From the NCBI GenBank assembly GCA_016930795.1, contig JAFGFY010000017.1, positions 1 to 35,032 on the forward strand: a DNA stretch of 35,032 bases. Direction: 5' to 3'. This stretch comes from Deltaproteobacteria bacterium (GTDB lineage Bacteria > Desulfobacterota > DSM-4660 > Desulfatiglandales > HGW-15). The notes under the pieces were generated by a model. It was not told where the DNA came from. It was given only the letters and a program-made list of their open reading frames with translations, and did not search any database. Shown piece after piece: positions 15,619 through 23,683 of this stretch. Made by a program: the position numbers and the translations under genes. Each line of letters starts with the position of its first letter. Position 1 is the first letter of the stretch.

Positions 15619-16710
15619 ATGAAAATCCTTTCAAAATATCTCGCAAAAGAGTTTACAAAGCTCCTCATACTCTGCCAAATCATCTTTGTATTCATATATC
15701 TCATGATAGATTTTGTCCAAAAGATTGACAATTTCGTTCACGCCCAAGTGTCGACAATGAACATACTGAGTTTTCTCATTTATAAAATCCCGTTCATATT
15801 CACTCAAATGCTCCCTGTCACCACTCTGATTTCCATCATCATCATGTTTTCACTTCTGGCGAAGAGAAATGAGTTCACAGCTATGAAGGCTTGCGGACTC
15901 GATATCTTCCGCGTGACTCAGCCTGTCTTTGTAAGCGCCGTGCTACTGGGGATGGTTTGTTTTATACTGAATGAATTAGTGGTCCCTTACACGAGTTCAA
16001 AGTCCAATGAAATATGGGACCTTGAGGTGCGCAAGCGCGACCCGACTCAGTTTCGCGGGATAAATCAAATATGGTATAAGAGTGCGGATGCCATATACTC
16101 GATGCGACATTTTGACTACGCCAATCAGAGTATGGAGCGTCCGACCTTCTATTTTTTTGACGACTCTTTCCGATTAATCAAAATAATCGATGGTAAAAAG
16201 GCCGTTTGGATAAGAGGAAAGTGGCATGTTGAACAAGGGACTTTTCAAGAATTTGACTCTAAAGGAGGGTATGAGACAGGCAGATTTGAGACACTTCGAT
16301 TATTGTCGTTAAAGGAAACCCCCGAGACTTTTTTGAGGAGTTTTGGGGAAAAGGAAATGAGCCCGGAAGATATGAGCTTTTTGCGACTAAAACGCTATGC
16401 CCAAAGGGTAATCATGGAAGGCTATGACAATAGAGAGTATCTCGTCTATATGAACTACAAAATCTCATTTCCCTTCATCATCCTCATTATGGTCCTTATT
16501 GGGATACCCATTTCTATGAAATATGAAAAAAGAGGGACTCCTTTCGCTATCTCACTGGGCGTATGCTTATGTTTTCTATATTATGTCGTTTTGGGATTTT
16601 CCAGATCCATGGGCCTGTCAGGGACCTTGCCACCCATTCTATCAGCATGGCTGACCAATCTCGTTTTTCTCTTTTTTGGAGTCTATTTGATGATGAAAGT
16701 TGAGAGATAG
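15619..16710 (+). CDS. lptG: LPS export ABC permease LptG
   Basis: 363 residues, second permease of LptB2FG. Topology mirrors LptF: membrane segments near residues 10-35, 55-80 and 95-120, a periplasmic domain (about 130-265) and three C-terminal segments. SLLAKRNEFTAMKACGLDIF (76-95) is the conserved coupling-helix segment. Its ATG directly abuts the stop codon of lptF (TAAATG), so the two are translationally coupled. The ATPase lptB is not in this window, nor are lptA and lptC, so it must be encoded elsewhere. Confidence 0.9.
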   Translation: MKILSKYLAKEFTKLLILCQIIFVFIYLMIDFVQKIDNFVHAQVSTMNILSFLIYKIPFIFTQMLPVTTLISIIIMFSLLAKRNEFTAMKACGLDIFRVTQPVFVSAVLLGMVCFILNELVVPYTSSKSNEIWDLEVRKRDPTQFRGINQIWYKSADAIYSMRHFDYANQSMERPTFYFFDDSFRLIKIIDGKKAVWIRGKWHVEQGTFQEFDSKGGYETGRFETLRLLSLKETPETFLRSFGEKEMSPEDMSFLRLKRYAQRVIMEGYDNREYLVYMNYKISFPFIILIMVLIGIPISMKYEKRGTPFAISLGVCLCFLYYVVLGFSRSMGLSGTLPPILSAWLTNLVFLFFGVYLMMKVER

Positions 16711-16827
16711 ACATGAGGGACATTTCAATGCAACAGTGATCCAAGCTAGGAAAGGACTGGTAAACGAGACTAGAACGCTGTATAGTAGGTTCCCCGTGAG
16801 CATGAACCTGCTGACCATTTGCTAAAA

Positions 16828-16856
16828 ATTGGGATTGAATTTTTTTCGATCCCAAT
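16828..16856 (+). other. Stem-loop between lptG and the wecA-like gene
   Basis: ATTGGGATTGAA pairs with TTCGATCCCAAT (12 bp including one G-T pair) around a TTTTT loop. No T-run follows, so it is not a standard terminator. It could protect the processed lptFG transcript end. Confidence 0.45.
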
Positions 16857-16896
16857 ACTATTCGAACGGGTTATGATGATAAGAGACTAAACCAGT

Positions 16897-18735
16897 ATGA
16901 ACGTCTTACCCATACATGACTATCTGCTGCTTTCTGGGGGAAGTTTTGTACTTTCCCTGGTCTTGACCCCTCTCGTAAGAAGACTGGCCCTCGCCACCGG
17001 ACAAATAGCCTCACCCAAGGATAACAGGTGGCACAAGAAAGACACGGCCCTATTTGGAGGCATTAGCATATTTGTCTCTTTTATCAGTGTCTGGCTGTCG
17101 GCGCAGTATTTCATAGGTTGGAAGCCCCATGGTTTACCTTTTTTGCCCATGATTGGCTGCGCCGTGGCCATTTTCTTTCTAGGTCTGGTGGATGATATAT
17201 ATGACATTGATCCGCAGCACAAACTGGCCGGGCAGATTATCATAACAGCCATCCTCTTGTTTTTTGGCTTCAGGCTGAATTGGACCCATTCTGAGACGGC
17301 CAATCTATTTATATCGATCTTCTGGATCGTCGGCATAACGAATGCCTTCAATCTCCTGGATAACATGGACGGACTGTCAGCGGGGATTGCCTTTATTGCA
17401 TGCCTCTTTATTTTTTTGATGCACTACTTGAACGCCCACATGAGTCTCTCCGCGGGAGCTGTGCTGTTTCTAAGCGCCATATACTTGGGGGCCCTCCTGG
17501 GCTTCTTGATATACAATGTCCATCCGGCCTCAATTTTCATGGGTGATGCGGGGAGTCTTTTCATTGGTTTTGTACTGGCCTGCATAACTGTTATAAGTGA
17601 GCCGGGAAGACAGCTGAGTGGAAGCACCGGTTACCTTCTTTCCGTGATAGCCATCCCGATCCTTATAGTCTTTATCCCTATATTGGATACGGGTTTCGTC
17701 AGCTTGATGCGAAAGCTCTTCCGACGCCCCATATCCCAGGGCGGACGAGACCATTCATCCCACCGTATGGTTGCCATTGGTTTCTCGGAAAGAAAAGCTG
17801 TCTGGATACTTTATCTATTTTCCTTTGCTTCCGGTTTAGTCGCCCTATCCATCGGACAACTCAGTATCGGTTCAACTCTGATGGTCATTGTCCTCTATCT
17901 CCTGTTCGTCCTTTTCTTCTGGATCTACTTGGCGAAAGTCAAAACTTATTCTGAAGAATCCATTCTGAACCGGCCCAATGGAAACGGCATAACGCCCATT
18001 TTGATAGAGATCTCATACAAGAAAAGGCTTCTGGAAATTCTTCTGGATCTGATCTTGATCACAGTTGCCTATTACACAGCCTATCTTTTACGGTTTGAGG
18101 GGGAGCCGGGGCCCAACTTTCCCTTCTTCTTGAAATCATTACCTATTATGATTGCCTGCCAGATCTTTTGGTTCTACGTCATGGGCGTTTATCGAGGGGA
18201 CTGGCAAAGCACAAGCATCAGAGACCTGACTGATTATGCGAAAGCTGTCACAGGCGGGACGGTTATGGCTATACTCATCCTCCTTTTCATGTATCGTTTC
18301 GCCAGCTTTTCAAGATATGTTTTTGTCATTCACTGGATCCTTATGCTTGTTCTGTTGTCTCTTTCCAGGCTCTCGTTTCGTTTGATCGAGGAAGGAATCA
18401 GAAAAAAGAATCATAGTGGAAAACCGACACTCATCTACGGGGCAGGAATCGGCGGGCAGATGATGGCCAGAGAGATAGAGAGAAACGGTGATCTTGGGCT
18501 AACGCTTGTGGGACTGATTGATGATGATCCGAGGAAGCACAGAAGAAAGATCATGGGATACCCTGTATTCGGCAGTCAAAATGGGCTTGAGAAAATCATT
18601 AAGAGGCATCACATAGAACAGATTATCATCTCTTTCAAACTCAATGGAGAGGAAAAAAGGAAAGAGATCGAGGATCTCTGCAAAAGCCTTGAACTGGATA
18701 TTAAAGTCACCCAGATGAAACTGGTGATTAGCTAA
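16897..18735 (+). CDS. WecA/TagO-like phosphoglycosyltransferase fused to a FlaA1/PglF-type N-terminal half
   Basis: 612 residues. Residues 1-340 form a MraY/WecA-family polytopic domain that transfers a HexNAc-1-phosphate from a UDP-sugar to undecaprenyl phosphate. Motifs seen: GLVDDIYDIDP (acidic Mg site), NAFNLLDNMDG (D155, D158), MGDAGS (G216-D217) and RDHSSHR (284-290). Residues about 370-480 form four further membrane segments, then a Rossmann domain with YGAGIGGQMM (514-523) and LVGLIDDDPRKHRRKIMG, as in the N-terminal half of PglF/FlaA1/WbpM-type proteins. The catalytic SDR dehydratase domain normally following it is absent; the protein stops after the Rossmann unit. It may start O-antigen or another glycan, with the tail sensing or regulating (inference). 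Confidence 0.85.
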   Translation: MNVLPIHDYLLLSGGSFVLSLVLTPLVRRLALATGQIASPKDNRWHKKDTALFGGISIFVSFISVWLSAQYFIGWKPHGLPFLPMIGCAVAIFFLGLVDDIYDIDPQHKLAGQIIITAILLFFGFRLNWTHSETANLFISIFWIVGITNAFNLLDNMDGLSAGIAFIACLFIFLMHYLNAHMSLSAGAVLFLSAIYLGALLGFLIYNVHPASIFMGDAGSLFIGFVLACITVISEPGRQLSGSTGYLLSVIAIPILIVFIPILDTGFVSLMRKLFRRPISQGGRDHSSHRMVAIGFSERKAVWILYLFSFASGLVALSIGQLSIGSTLMVIVLYLLFVLFFWIYLAKVKTYSEESILNRPNGNGITPILIEISYKKRLLEILLDLILITVAYYTAYLLRFEGEPGPNFPFFLKSLPIMIACQIFWFYVMGVYRGDWQSTSIRDLTDYAKAVTGGTVMAILILLFMYRFASFSRYVFVIHWILMLVLLSLSRLSFRLIEEGIRKKNHSGKPTLIYGAGIGGQMMAREIERNGDLGLTLVGLIDDDPRKHRRKIMGYPVFGSQNGLEKIIKRHHIEQIIISFKLNGEEKRKEIEDLCKSLELDIKVTQMKLVIS

Positions 18736-18811
18736 ACCTGATGTGTTCGTCAAAAATTCCAAACCTCATCATCCCGGCCTCTCAATTTGTACGGGATAAA
18801 TTTCATATAGA

Positions 18812-18831
18812 GTCCCGAAGTCGCTTCGGAC
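18812..18831 (+). promoter_or_regulatory. Hairpin over the msbA ribosome-binding region
   Basis: GTCCCGAAGTCGCTTCGGAC forms an 8-bp stem with one bulged C and a 3-base loop. It ends 7 bases before the msbA-like ATG, exactly where a ribosome-binding site should be, and no purine-rich site is visible outside it. Translation of the exporter may be kept low or be structure-dependent (inference). Confidence 0.4.
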
Positions 18832-18838
18832 ACTAACG

Positions 18839-20878
18839 ATGCTAGGCACACTCTTAGATAAGATTCTGGGAAAAGAAATCGCCCTCTATGTGAAGGCCCA
18901 CCGAAGCTTGGTTTTCATCTCGCTTCTACTCACGGCCGTCGGTTCCATCCTTATGGTCGTTCCAATCATTCTTGTGGAACCGTTTGTAGACGAAGCCATG
19001 CAAACGACTACCGACCCATCGTCCCTTCAAACCGTAATCGATGAGGCGGTGAAAACTGGCGCGGATGGGACGATCCTCCAGCTATTGATCGATGAAGCCG
19101 CGAAGACCGGGGCGAATTGGAAGACCCTTCAACCGCTAATTGATGAAGCCGTAAACAGCGGTACGGATCTGAAAACACTCCTGCACTTGATCGATGGAGC
19201 CATGAGAACAGGCGTTGAGCCGACTTCTTGGAGAATGACCTGGATTGAGTTCCGACCCGACCTGTCATGGCCCATATGGCGCCGAACCGAACTGGTTTTG
19301 GTGGATGATATTTCCCCAAACCACCTTCTCATCCTCCTCGGCACGATAGCATTTATATCTGTTTTTCTTAAATCGATCACACTCTACCTGGGCCAGCTTT
19401 CTGCGGCCGCCTTCTCCAACAGGGCCATCAAATCCTTACGCATCGACTTGTTTGACAAGTTTCTCTCTCTTCCCCTTGGATATTATCACAAGGAAAAGTC
19501 AGGAGAACTCATCTCCAGGGCCACGGCAGACCTCACGGTAATGCAGACGAGCATTGTCAGCATTCTCAATGGACTGGTCCAGCACCCTCTCACGGCTCTC
19601 GCTGCTCTGATATATCTTCTTTTCCAGAATTGGCGACTGACACTGTTCACTTTATTCATTGGGCCCGTCATCATCGGGCTTATCAGGCTCTTTGGGAGAA
19701 AAGCAAAGAAGCATATCATCAGGGTCCAAGATGCGCTCTCTGATATCACATCCGCCTATCAGGAATCTCTACTCTGTCTCAAGGTCATTCAGGGCTTCTG
19801 TATGGAAAAGGGGGTCTCCCACAAATTCCGTGAACTGGCAGACCACCTCTATAAGAAAGTGATGCATTATAATAGATGGTTCCTCGCGCAAGGCCCCATG
19901 ATGGATCCCACTGCCTGGTTCACGATACTTGTGGTTATTATCGTCGGAAAAACCCTTTTTCAGCCGACACTGGGTGAACTCATGGCCATGTTTCTTGCCT
20001 TCCAGAAGCTTTATACCCCCATAAGAAACTTGGCAAGAGTCAACGCGGAGCTTCGAACCATTCAAGGCGCCACGGAGCGGGTCTTTGGTATTATGAAAAC
20101 CATCCCTGAAATAACAGACCGACCCGACGCAAAGGTCCTTCCGAAACACGAAGAGTCCATAGAATTCATAAGAGCGAGCTTTTCCTATGCGCCAGGCATT
20201 CCGGTTCTTGAGAATATCTCTTTCAGGGTCAACAAGGGTGAAATGGCGGCCATTGTAGGTTCCACCGGGGCTGGGAAAAGTACCCTCCTGGATCTTATTC
20301 CCCGCTTTTATGATGTGACAGAGGGTAGAATCACTATTGACGGGACTGACATACGGGAAGTAACCTTGGAATCCCTCCGCAAACAGATCAGCATTGTCAG
20401 TCAGGAGATCCTCCTGTTTCATGATACGATCACCAATAACATCAGATACGGCTGTCCGGAAAAAGATATGGAAGATGTGGTGGCAGCGGCAAAGGCGGCT
20501 CACGCGCACGATTTCATTATGGAGCAGTCTCGGGAATACGATACCGTCGTGGGAGATCGAGGAGCGCTGTTATCCGGAGGACAAAGGCAGCGCATTGCCA
20601 TAGCAAGGGCCATTTTGGCTGATCCCACCATATTGATACTTGACGAGGCAGCATCTGCACTGGACGCGGAAAGTGAGGAGTTGGTCCAAGAGGCCATCGA
20701 AAAACTGAGAGAAAGGCAGACGATCTTTGTGGCAGCCCACCGTTTGAGCACTATACGGAAAGCAGACCGCATTTATGTCCTCGAAGAGGGAAGGATCATC
20801 GAATCCGGGACACAAGACGAACTGATCACTCTCAACGGCCGTTTCCGGCAGTTACATGATATGCAATTTAGAGAATAG
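18839..20878 (+). CDS. msbA: MsbA-like lipid A/LPS flippase (ABC exporter) with an expanded periplasmic loop
   Basis: 679 residues; family members have about 580-620, and the excess is a loop insertion. MsbA flips lipid A-core across the inner membrane before LptB2FG removes it. The membrane domain starts with one hydrophobic segment (24-46) followed by the loop of about residues 47-157 that contains five 17-residue tandem repeats (49-133). Further membrane segments follow from about 158. ATP-binding domain: Walker A GSTGAGKST (474-482), signature LSGGQ (578-582), Walker B ILILDEA (D602, E603) and switch histidine in AAHRLST. The neighbouring LPS genes support MsbA over a general multidrug exporter. 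Confidence 0.87.
   Translation: MLGTLLDKILGKEIALYVKAHRSLVFISLLLTAVGSILMVVPIILVEPFVDEAMQTTTDPSSLQTVIDEAVKTGADGTILQLLIDEAAKTGANWKTLQPLIDEAVNSGTDLKTLLHLIDGAMRTGVEPTSWRMTWIEFRPDLSWPIWRRTELVLVDDISPNHLLILLGTIAFISVFLKSITLYLGQLSAAAFSNRAIKSLRIDLFDKFLSLPLGYYHKEKSGELISRATADLTVMQTSIVSILNGLVQHPLTALAALIYLLFQNWRLTLFTLFIGPVIIGLIRLFGRKAKKHIIRVQDALSDITSAYQESLLCLKVIQGFCMEKGVSHKFRELADHLYKKVMHYNRWFLAQGPMMDPTAWFTILVVIIVGKTLFQPTLGELMAMFLAFQKLYTPIRNLARVNAELRTIQGATERVFGIMKTIPEITDRPDAKVLPKHEESIEFIRASFSYAPGIPVLENISFRVNKGEMAAIVGSTGAGKSTLLDLIPRFYDVTEGRITIDGTDIREVTLESLRKQISIVSQEILLFHDTITNNIRYGCPEKDMEDVVAAAKAAHAHDFIMEQSREYDTVVGDRGALLSGGQRQRIAIARAILADPTILILDEAASALDAESEELVQEAIEKLRERQTIFVAAHRLSTIRKADRIYVLEEGRIIESGTQDELITLNGRFRQLHDMQFRE
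18983..19237 (+). repeat. Five in-frame 51-bp tandem repeats inside msbA
   Basis: The 255 bases encode five 17-residue units beginning FVDEAMQT, VIDEAVKT, LIDEAAKT, LIDEAVNS and LIDGAMRT. The first unit continues the normal MsbA sequence VEPFVDEAM, so the others look like successive duplications of this point. Units 2-4 share (V/L)IDEA-x-K/N-T/S-G and a leucine near position 15. Confidence 0.85.
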
Positions 20879-20922
20879 CTTCCCCCCGTTGAGCAACATT
20901 CTGTTTTCTCTCGGAATACGGC

Positions 20923-21198
20923 CTAGTTGCTGGGCATAAACGAAGTGATTTCTTCCGGAGAAAGGCCGTAAATCCGGACAGTTTTGAGCCGGGAACGGCC
21001 TCCGGAGATAATCTCTACTCTTCCCTTTCCAATCCCGAGCCTCTTGGCCAGCAACTCAATGAGAGCTTTGTTGGCCTTCCCCGCCACAGGAGGTGCCGTC
21101 AATTTCACCTTATACGTATCCTCCTCTATTCCTATGATCTCTGTTCTTGAGGACTTGGGAAGAACCCTGACCTTGATTTCTGTATGAACTTCCGCCAT
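20923..21198 (-). CDS. DUF167/YggU-family small protein
   Basis: 91 residues from the chosen start. Family features: IKVRVLPKSSRTEIIG at the N terminus, KLTAPPVAGKANKALIELLAKRLGI (the PPVxGKAN motif) and SGGRSRLKTVRI. The function of this widespread alpha-beta family is not established. An in-frame extension to 21255 exists but its first 19 residues (MKPCDRGRFLEMKSRSSCK) do not look like the family; no good ribosome-binding site settles this. It is divergent from the yggT-like gene, its usual neighbour in many bacteria. Confidence 0.8.
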   Translation of the reverse strand: MAEVHTEIKVRVLPKSSRTEIIGIEEDTYKVKLTAPPVAGKANKALIELLAKRLGIGKGRVEIISGGRSRLKTVRIYGLSPEEITSFMPSN

Positions 21199-21347
21199 TT
21201 TGCAGGATGACCTCGACTTCATTTCCAAAAATCTGCCCCGATCACAAGGTTTCATAAATCACGAAGCGATCTATAATAGGTTGAACTCCTGACCGGGTTG
21301 GGATAACGTGATACATTTATGAATAGATCTTAATCAGAGGAACCTCC

Positions 21348-22160
21348 ATGGGGCTTATAAAAGGTATCATTGACATTGTCATCGTCATTCTGCTCTTAAG
21401 GCTGCTGATCAAACCTCGCGAGGCCTTTTTCAACCCCTTCTATGGAATGGTCTACCGAATTACGGATCCCATTCTCATCCCGGCAGGATACGTGACTCGC
21501 AACGCGACTTATGGCATCCTTCTAACGATTCTAACTCTTGTGGTATTGAGGGGTGGGATTTATGTCCCTCTTGGGCACGTTTCCTTCATGTCAGGAATAG
21601 GAATCAGTTTCCTGAGCCTGATTAAACTCCTTTTCCAGGCCTTTATGGCCATGTGGTTTATCTCTATCTTATCCCAACATAGCTTCGGGGCCTCATTTAC
21701 TTTATTGATTGAGAGAGCCTTCAATCCGCTTGATAGGATTCTCAAACAGTTTGGTATCTCGAGGCAGAATTCCCGTTTGTTTTTTTTCTTTTTTCTTCTG
21801 GTCCTCTATAGTGTCTGCAGCACCCTAATTCGCTATCTCATCGTACCGAACGCTATGTTTTCTCCCAGTATATTCTTACAGGGATTGGGAGAAGGATTGG
21901 CCCTCGTGGTAGGCCTTTTCACGGGCTTTTTTTCTATTGTGGTCATCGTCGGGGCTCTTCTTTCCTGGGTGAGTCCTGATCCCTCCAACCCGATTGTCCA
22001 GGCCATCTATGGAATCAGCGAACCTCTCTTAAGACCGTTCCGCCGAGTCGTCCCCCTTCTTGGGGGATTGGATATTTCACCTATCATCGCGCTTTTCTGT
22101 TTTCAGATCCTCGGAAACCTGGCACTCCAGATTATTCAACGTGTTATGAGGGCCATCTAA
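21348..22160 (+). CDS. YggT-family integral membrane protein with two YggT modules
   Basis: 270 residues, very hydrophobic. The first YggT-like module spans about residues 1-95 (LIKGIIDIVIVILLLRLLIKPREAFFNPFYGMVYRITDPILIPAGYV) and the second about 170-270 (VVIVGALLSWVSPDPSNPIVQAIYGISEPLLRPFRRVVP). The paired SxxDP/SDPxNP and RPFR signatures are typical. YggT proteins have been linked to osmotic tolerance and, in cyanobacteria and chloroplasts, to nucleoid and cell-division roles; the role here is unknown. AGAGGA just upstream supports the ATG. Confidence 0.85.
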   Translation: MGLIKGIIDIVIVILLLRLLIKPREAFFNPFYGMVYRITDPILIPAGYVTRNATYGILLTILTLVVLRGGIYVPLGHVSFMSGIGISFLSLIKLLFQAFMAMWFISILSQHSFGASFTLLIERAFNPLDRILKQFGISRQNSRLFFFFFLLVLYSVCSTLIRYLIVPNAMFSPSIFLQGLGEGLALVVGLFTGFFSIVVIVGALLSWVSPDPSNPIVQAIYGISEPLLRPFRRVVPLLGGLDISPIIALFCFQILGNLALQIIQRVMRAI

Positions 22161-22341
22161 GACCTTTTAGTATGGCTCCATCTTGCTCAATCTTCCGCTG
22201 TTCCACCCTCCGGAGTACTTCTTCATCCTCCGAAGCCGGTCCTCTGCAATACCTAAGGGATAAAATGGCGGGATAAGCCGTATCGCGGCATTATATCAAT
22301 CTTCAAAACCCGGTCCTGAAGGCTCAAATAGAAAAGGAAAA
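22161..22341. other. Gap between yggT-like gene and RNase P RNA
   Basis: No gene is visible. Bases 22226-22290 resemble 7801-7868 upstream of lptD. The 3' end of the RNase P RNA faces this gap but no strong hairpin with a T-run was found on the minus strand. Confidence 0.35.
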
Positions 22342-22740
22342 TATGTTAGAGCAGGCCATAAGCCGGGTTCTGTCCCCCCAAGCAGTCACCCGTTTGGGGG
22401 TAATGACCATTCATCTAGTCTCAATGTGACCATTGAGATCAAGCGACCTACCCGGGAACTCGAGCGGACCACTCTCAAACGTTCCCTTATTTGGTCTTTC
22501 TCCGGGTGGGGTTTACCTAGCTCCTGCCGTCACCGGCAGGACTGGTGAGCTCTTACCTCACCTTTTCACCCTTACCCTGCCCAATATCCAGGATACCGAG
22601 TGGGGCGGTTTGTTTTCTGTGGCACTTTCCTGCCCGTCGCCGGGACTGGGTGTTACCCAGCACCCTGTCCTGTGGAGCCCGGACTTTCCTCCCCTCTACC
22701 TTAAAGGTAAAGCAGCGGTCATTTGTCCTGCTCTAACATA
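22342..22740 (-). ncRNA. rnpB: RNase P RNA, bacterial class A
   Basis: The minus strand begins TATGTTAGAGCAGG, which pairs with the 3' end CCTGCTCTAACATA (P1). Next come the universal elements GAGGAAAGTCCGGGCTCC near the 5' side and, toward the 3' side, GGGTAGGTCGCTTGA and AGAACCCGGCTTA, all diagnostic of RNase P RNA. The length of about 399 bases fits class A. It is the catalytic RNA that trims the 5' leader of tRNA precursors. A sigma-70 promoter ends exactly at the predicted 5' terminus. The apparent reading frame on the opposite strand is an artefact of this RNA. Confidence 0.95.
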
Positions 22741-22746
22741 TCCTGT

Positions 22747-22775
22747 ATTTTACAACTATAGATTCAAAGGTTCAA
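22747..22775 (-). promoter_or_regulatory. Promoter of rnpB
   Basis: On the minus strand TTGAAC (22775-22770), a 17-base spacer and TAAAAT (22752-22747). The expected start point, about 7 bases downstream, falls on 22740, the first base of the P1 stem. Confidence 0.75.
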
Positions 22776-22778
22776 GGT

Positions 22779-22814
22779 GAGACCTTTGAAAATGGAGCAA
22801 TTTTCAAAGATCTC
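22779..22814. repeat. Hairpin made of GAGACC-family ends
   Basis: GAGACCTTTGAAAAT and ATTTTCAAAGATCTC pair with 14 of 15 matches around a six-base loop. The arms match the ends of the element at 8055-8198 without its core, so it looks like an internally deleted copy. It lies directly upstream of the rnpB promoter and after the zinc-ribbon gene, where it could also end transcription. Confidence 0.55.
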
Positions 22815-22883
22815 AAGGTGTAATGTGAAATCGAGCCTGACGTAAAGATGGGCGATAGGGGTGTTTTAAAAAGTCCTCTTAGC

Positions 22884-23621
22884 CTAGATCTTCTCTAAAA
22901 CCTTCTTATAGTATTCATCATCGGCCCAATAAATCATACGGCCGCAGTTGGTACAGCTTAACAAGGAATCTCCCCTTATCAATTCGTTATACATTTGGGG
23001 GGGGATCCGCATATGACAGACCTGACACACGGCTTGACTCACCGGACTGATGGCCTGGCCCTGCTTTCGTTCCTTAAGTAAAAGGTAGTTCTTCAGAAGG
23101 TCTTGTTCAACGGTCTGAGAAAAGAGAGCCTTTTTTTCTTCAAAAAGTCGAAGCTCCTCGTCTAAAGCATTGAGTTCGGTCTGCACTTCATTCTTCTCCC
23201 TGTCCAACTTCTTTCTTCCCTCTGCCAGTTCCTTTTCGTTGTCCTGACATCTTTTTCTCAACACCTCGATCTCTTCCATGATTTGAAGAGACTTCTCCTC
23301 TCTTTGAAACTTGGCCTTCTCCAAGTCATCGATTTCCTTTAGTATCGCCCTGTATTCTTTATTGGACTTAATGTTGGAGAGTCGTATTTTGCTCCTCTCT
23401 ATCTTGACATCCAAATCTTGGGTCTCCCGGTCGATATCGCGCCCGCTTTTTTTGAGTGCTTCAAATCTATCCAATTCCTCTTGATGTTCTTTCTCGATAA
23501 TACCCAATTCATCCTCTAATCTCTTGATTTTCAAAGGCCCTTCTTTTTTCTTGCTCAGAATATGCCCTATCTTATTATCACAATCCTGAAGGCATATCAG
23601 CTGACTCATTTCTTCTCTCAA
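22884..23621 (-). CDS. Coiled-coil protein with C4 zinc ribbon
   Basis: 245 residues. Residues about 15-185 are a long charged, heptad-like coiled coil (for example EKEHQEELDRFEALKKSGRD). The C terminus is a zinc ribbon with CQVC (C199, C202) and CTNC (C223, C226), typical of the COG1579/CdsZ-like zinc-ribbon family, which is proposed to act in nucleic-acid or protein binding. Start: TTG at 23621 has GAGGGGAG 6-7 bases upstream; an ATG at 23609 is the alternative. It follows the Nif3-like gene by 62 bases and precedes rnpB, an order I recall from other deltaproteobacteria. Confidence 0.83.
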   Translation of the reverse strand: MREEMSQLICLQDCDNKIGHILSKKKEGPLKIKRLEDELGIIEKEHQEELDRFEALKKSGRDIDRETQDLDVKIERSKIRLSNIKSNKEYRAILKEIDDLEKAKFQREEKSLQIMEEIEVLRKRCQDNEKELAEGRKKLDREKNEVQTELNALDEELRLFEEKKALFSQTVEQDLLKNYLLLKERKQGQAISPVSQAVCQVCHMRIPPQMYNELIRGDSLLSCTNCGRMIYWADDEYYKKVLEKI

Positions 23622-23683
23622 TTTTTTCTCCCCTCATTAGAAAATTGCGTTGCCTGCGCCCCAGATTTACGACCGAAGACTCC

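Noticed and set aside
22433-22780. A 115-residue plus-strand reading frame
   Set aside because: It is the antisense of RNase P RNA; conserved RNA motifs explain the sequence.
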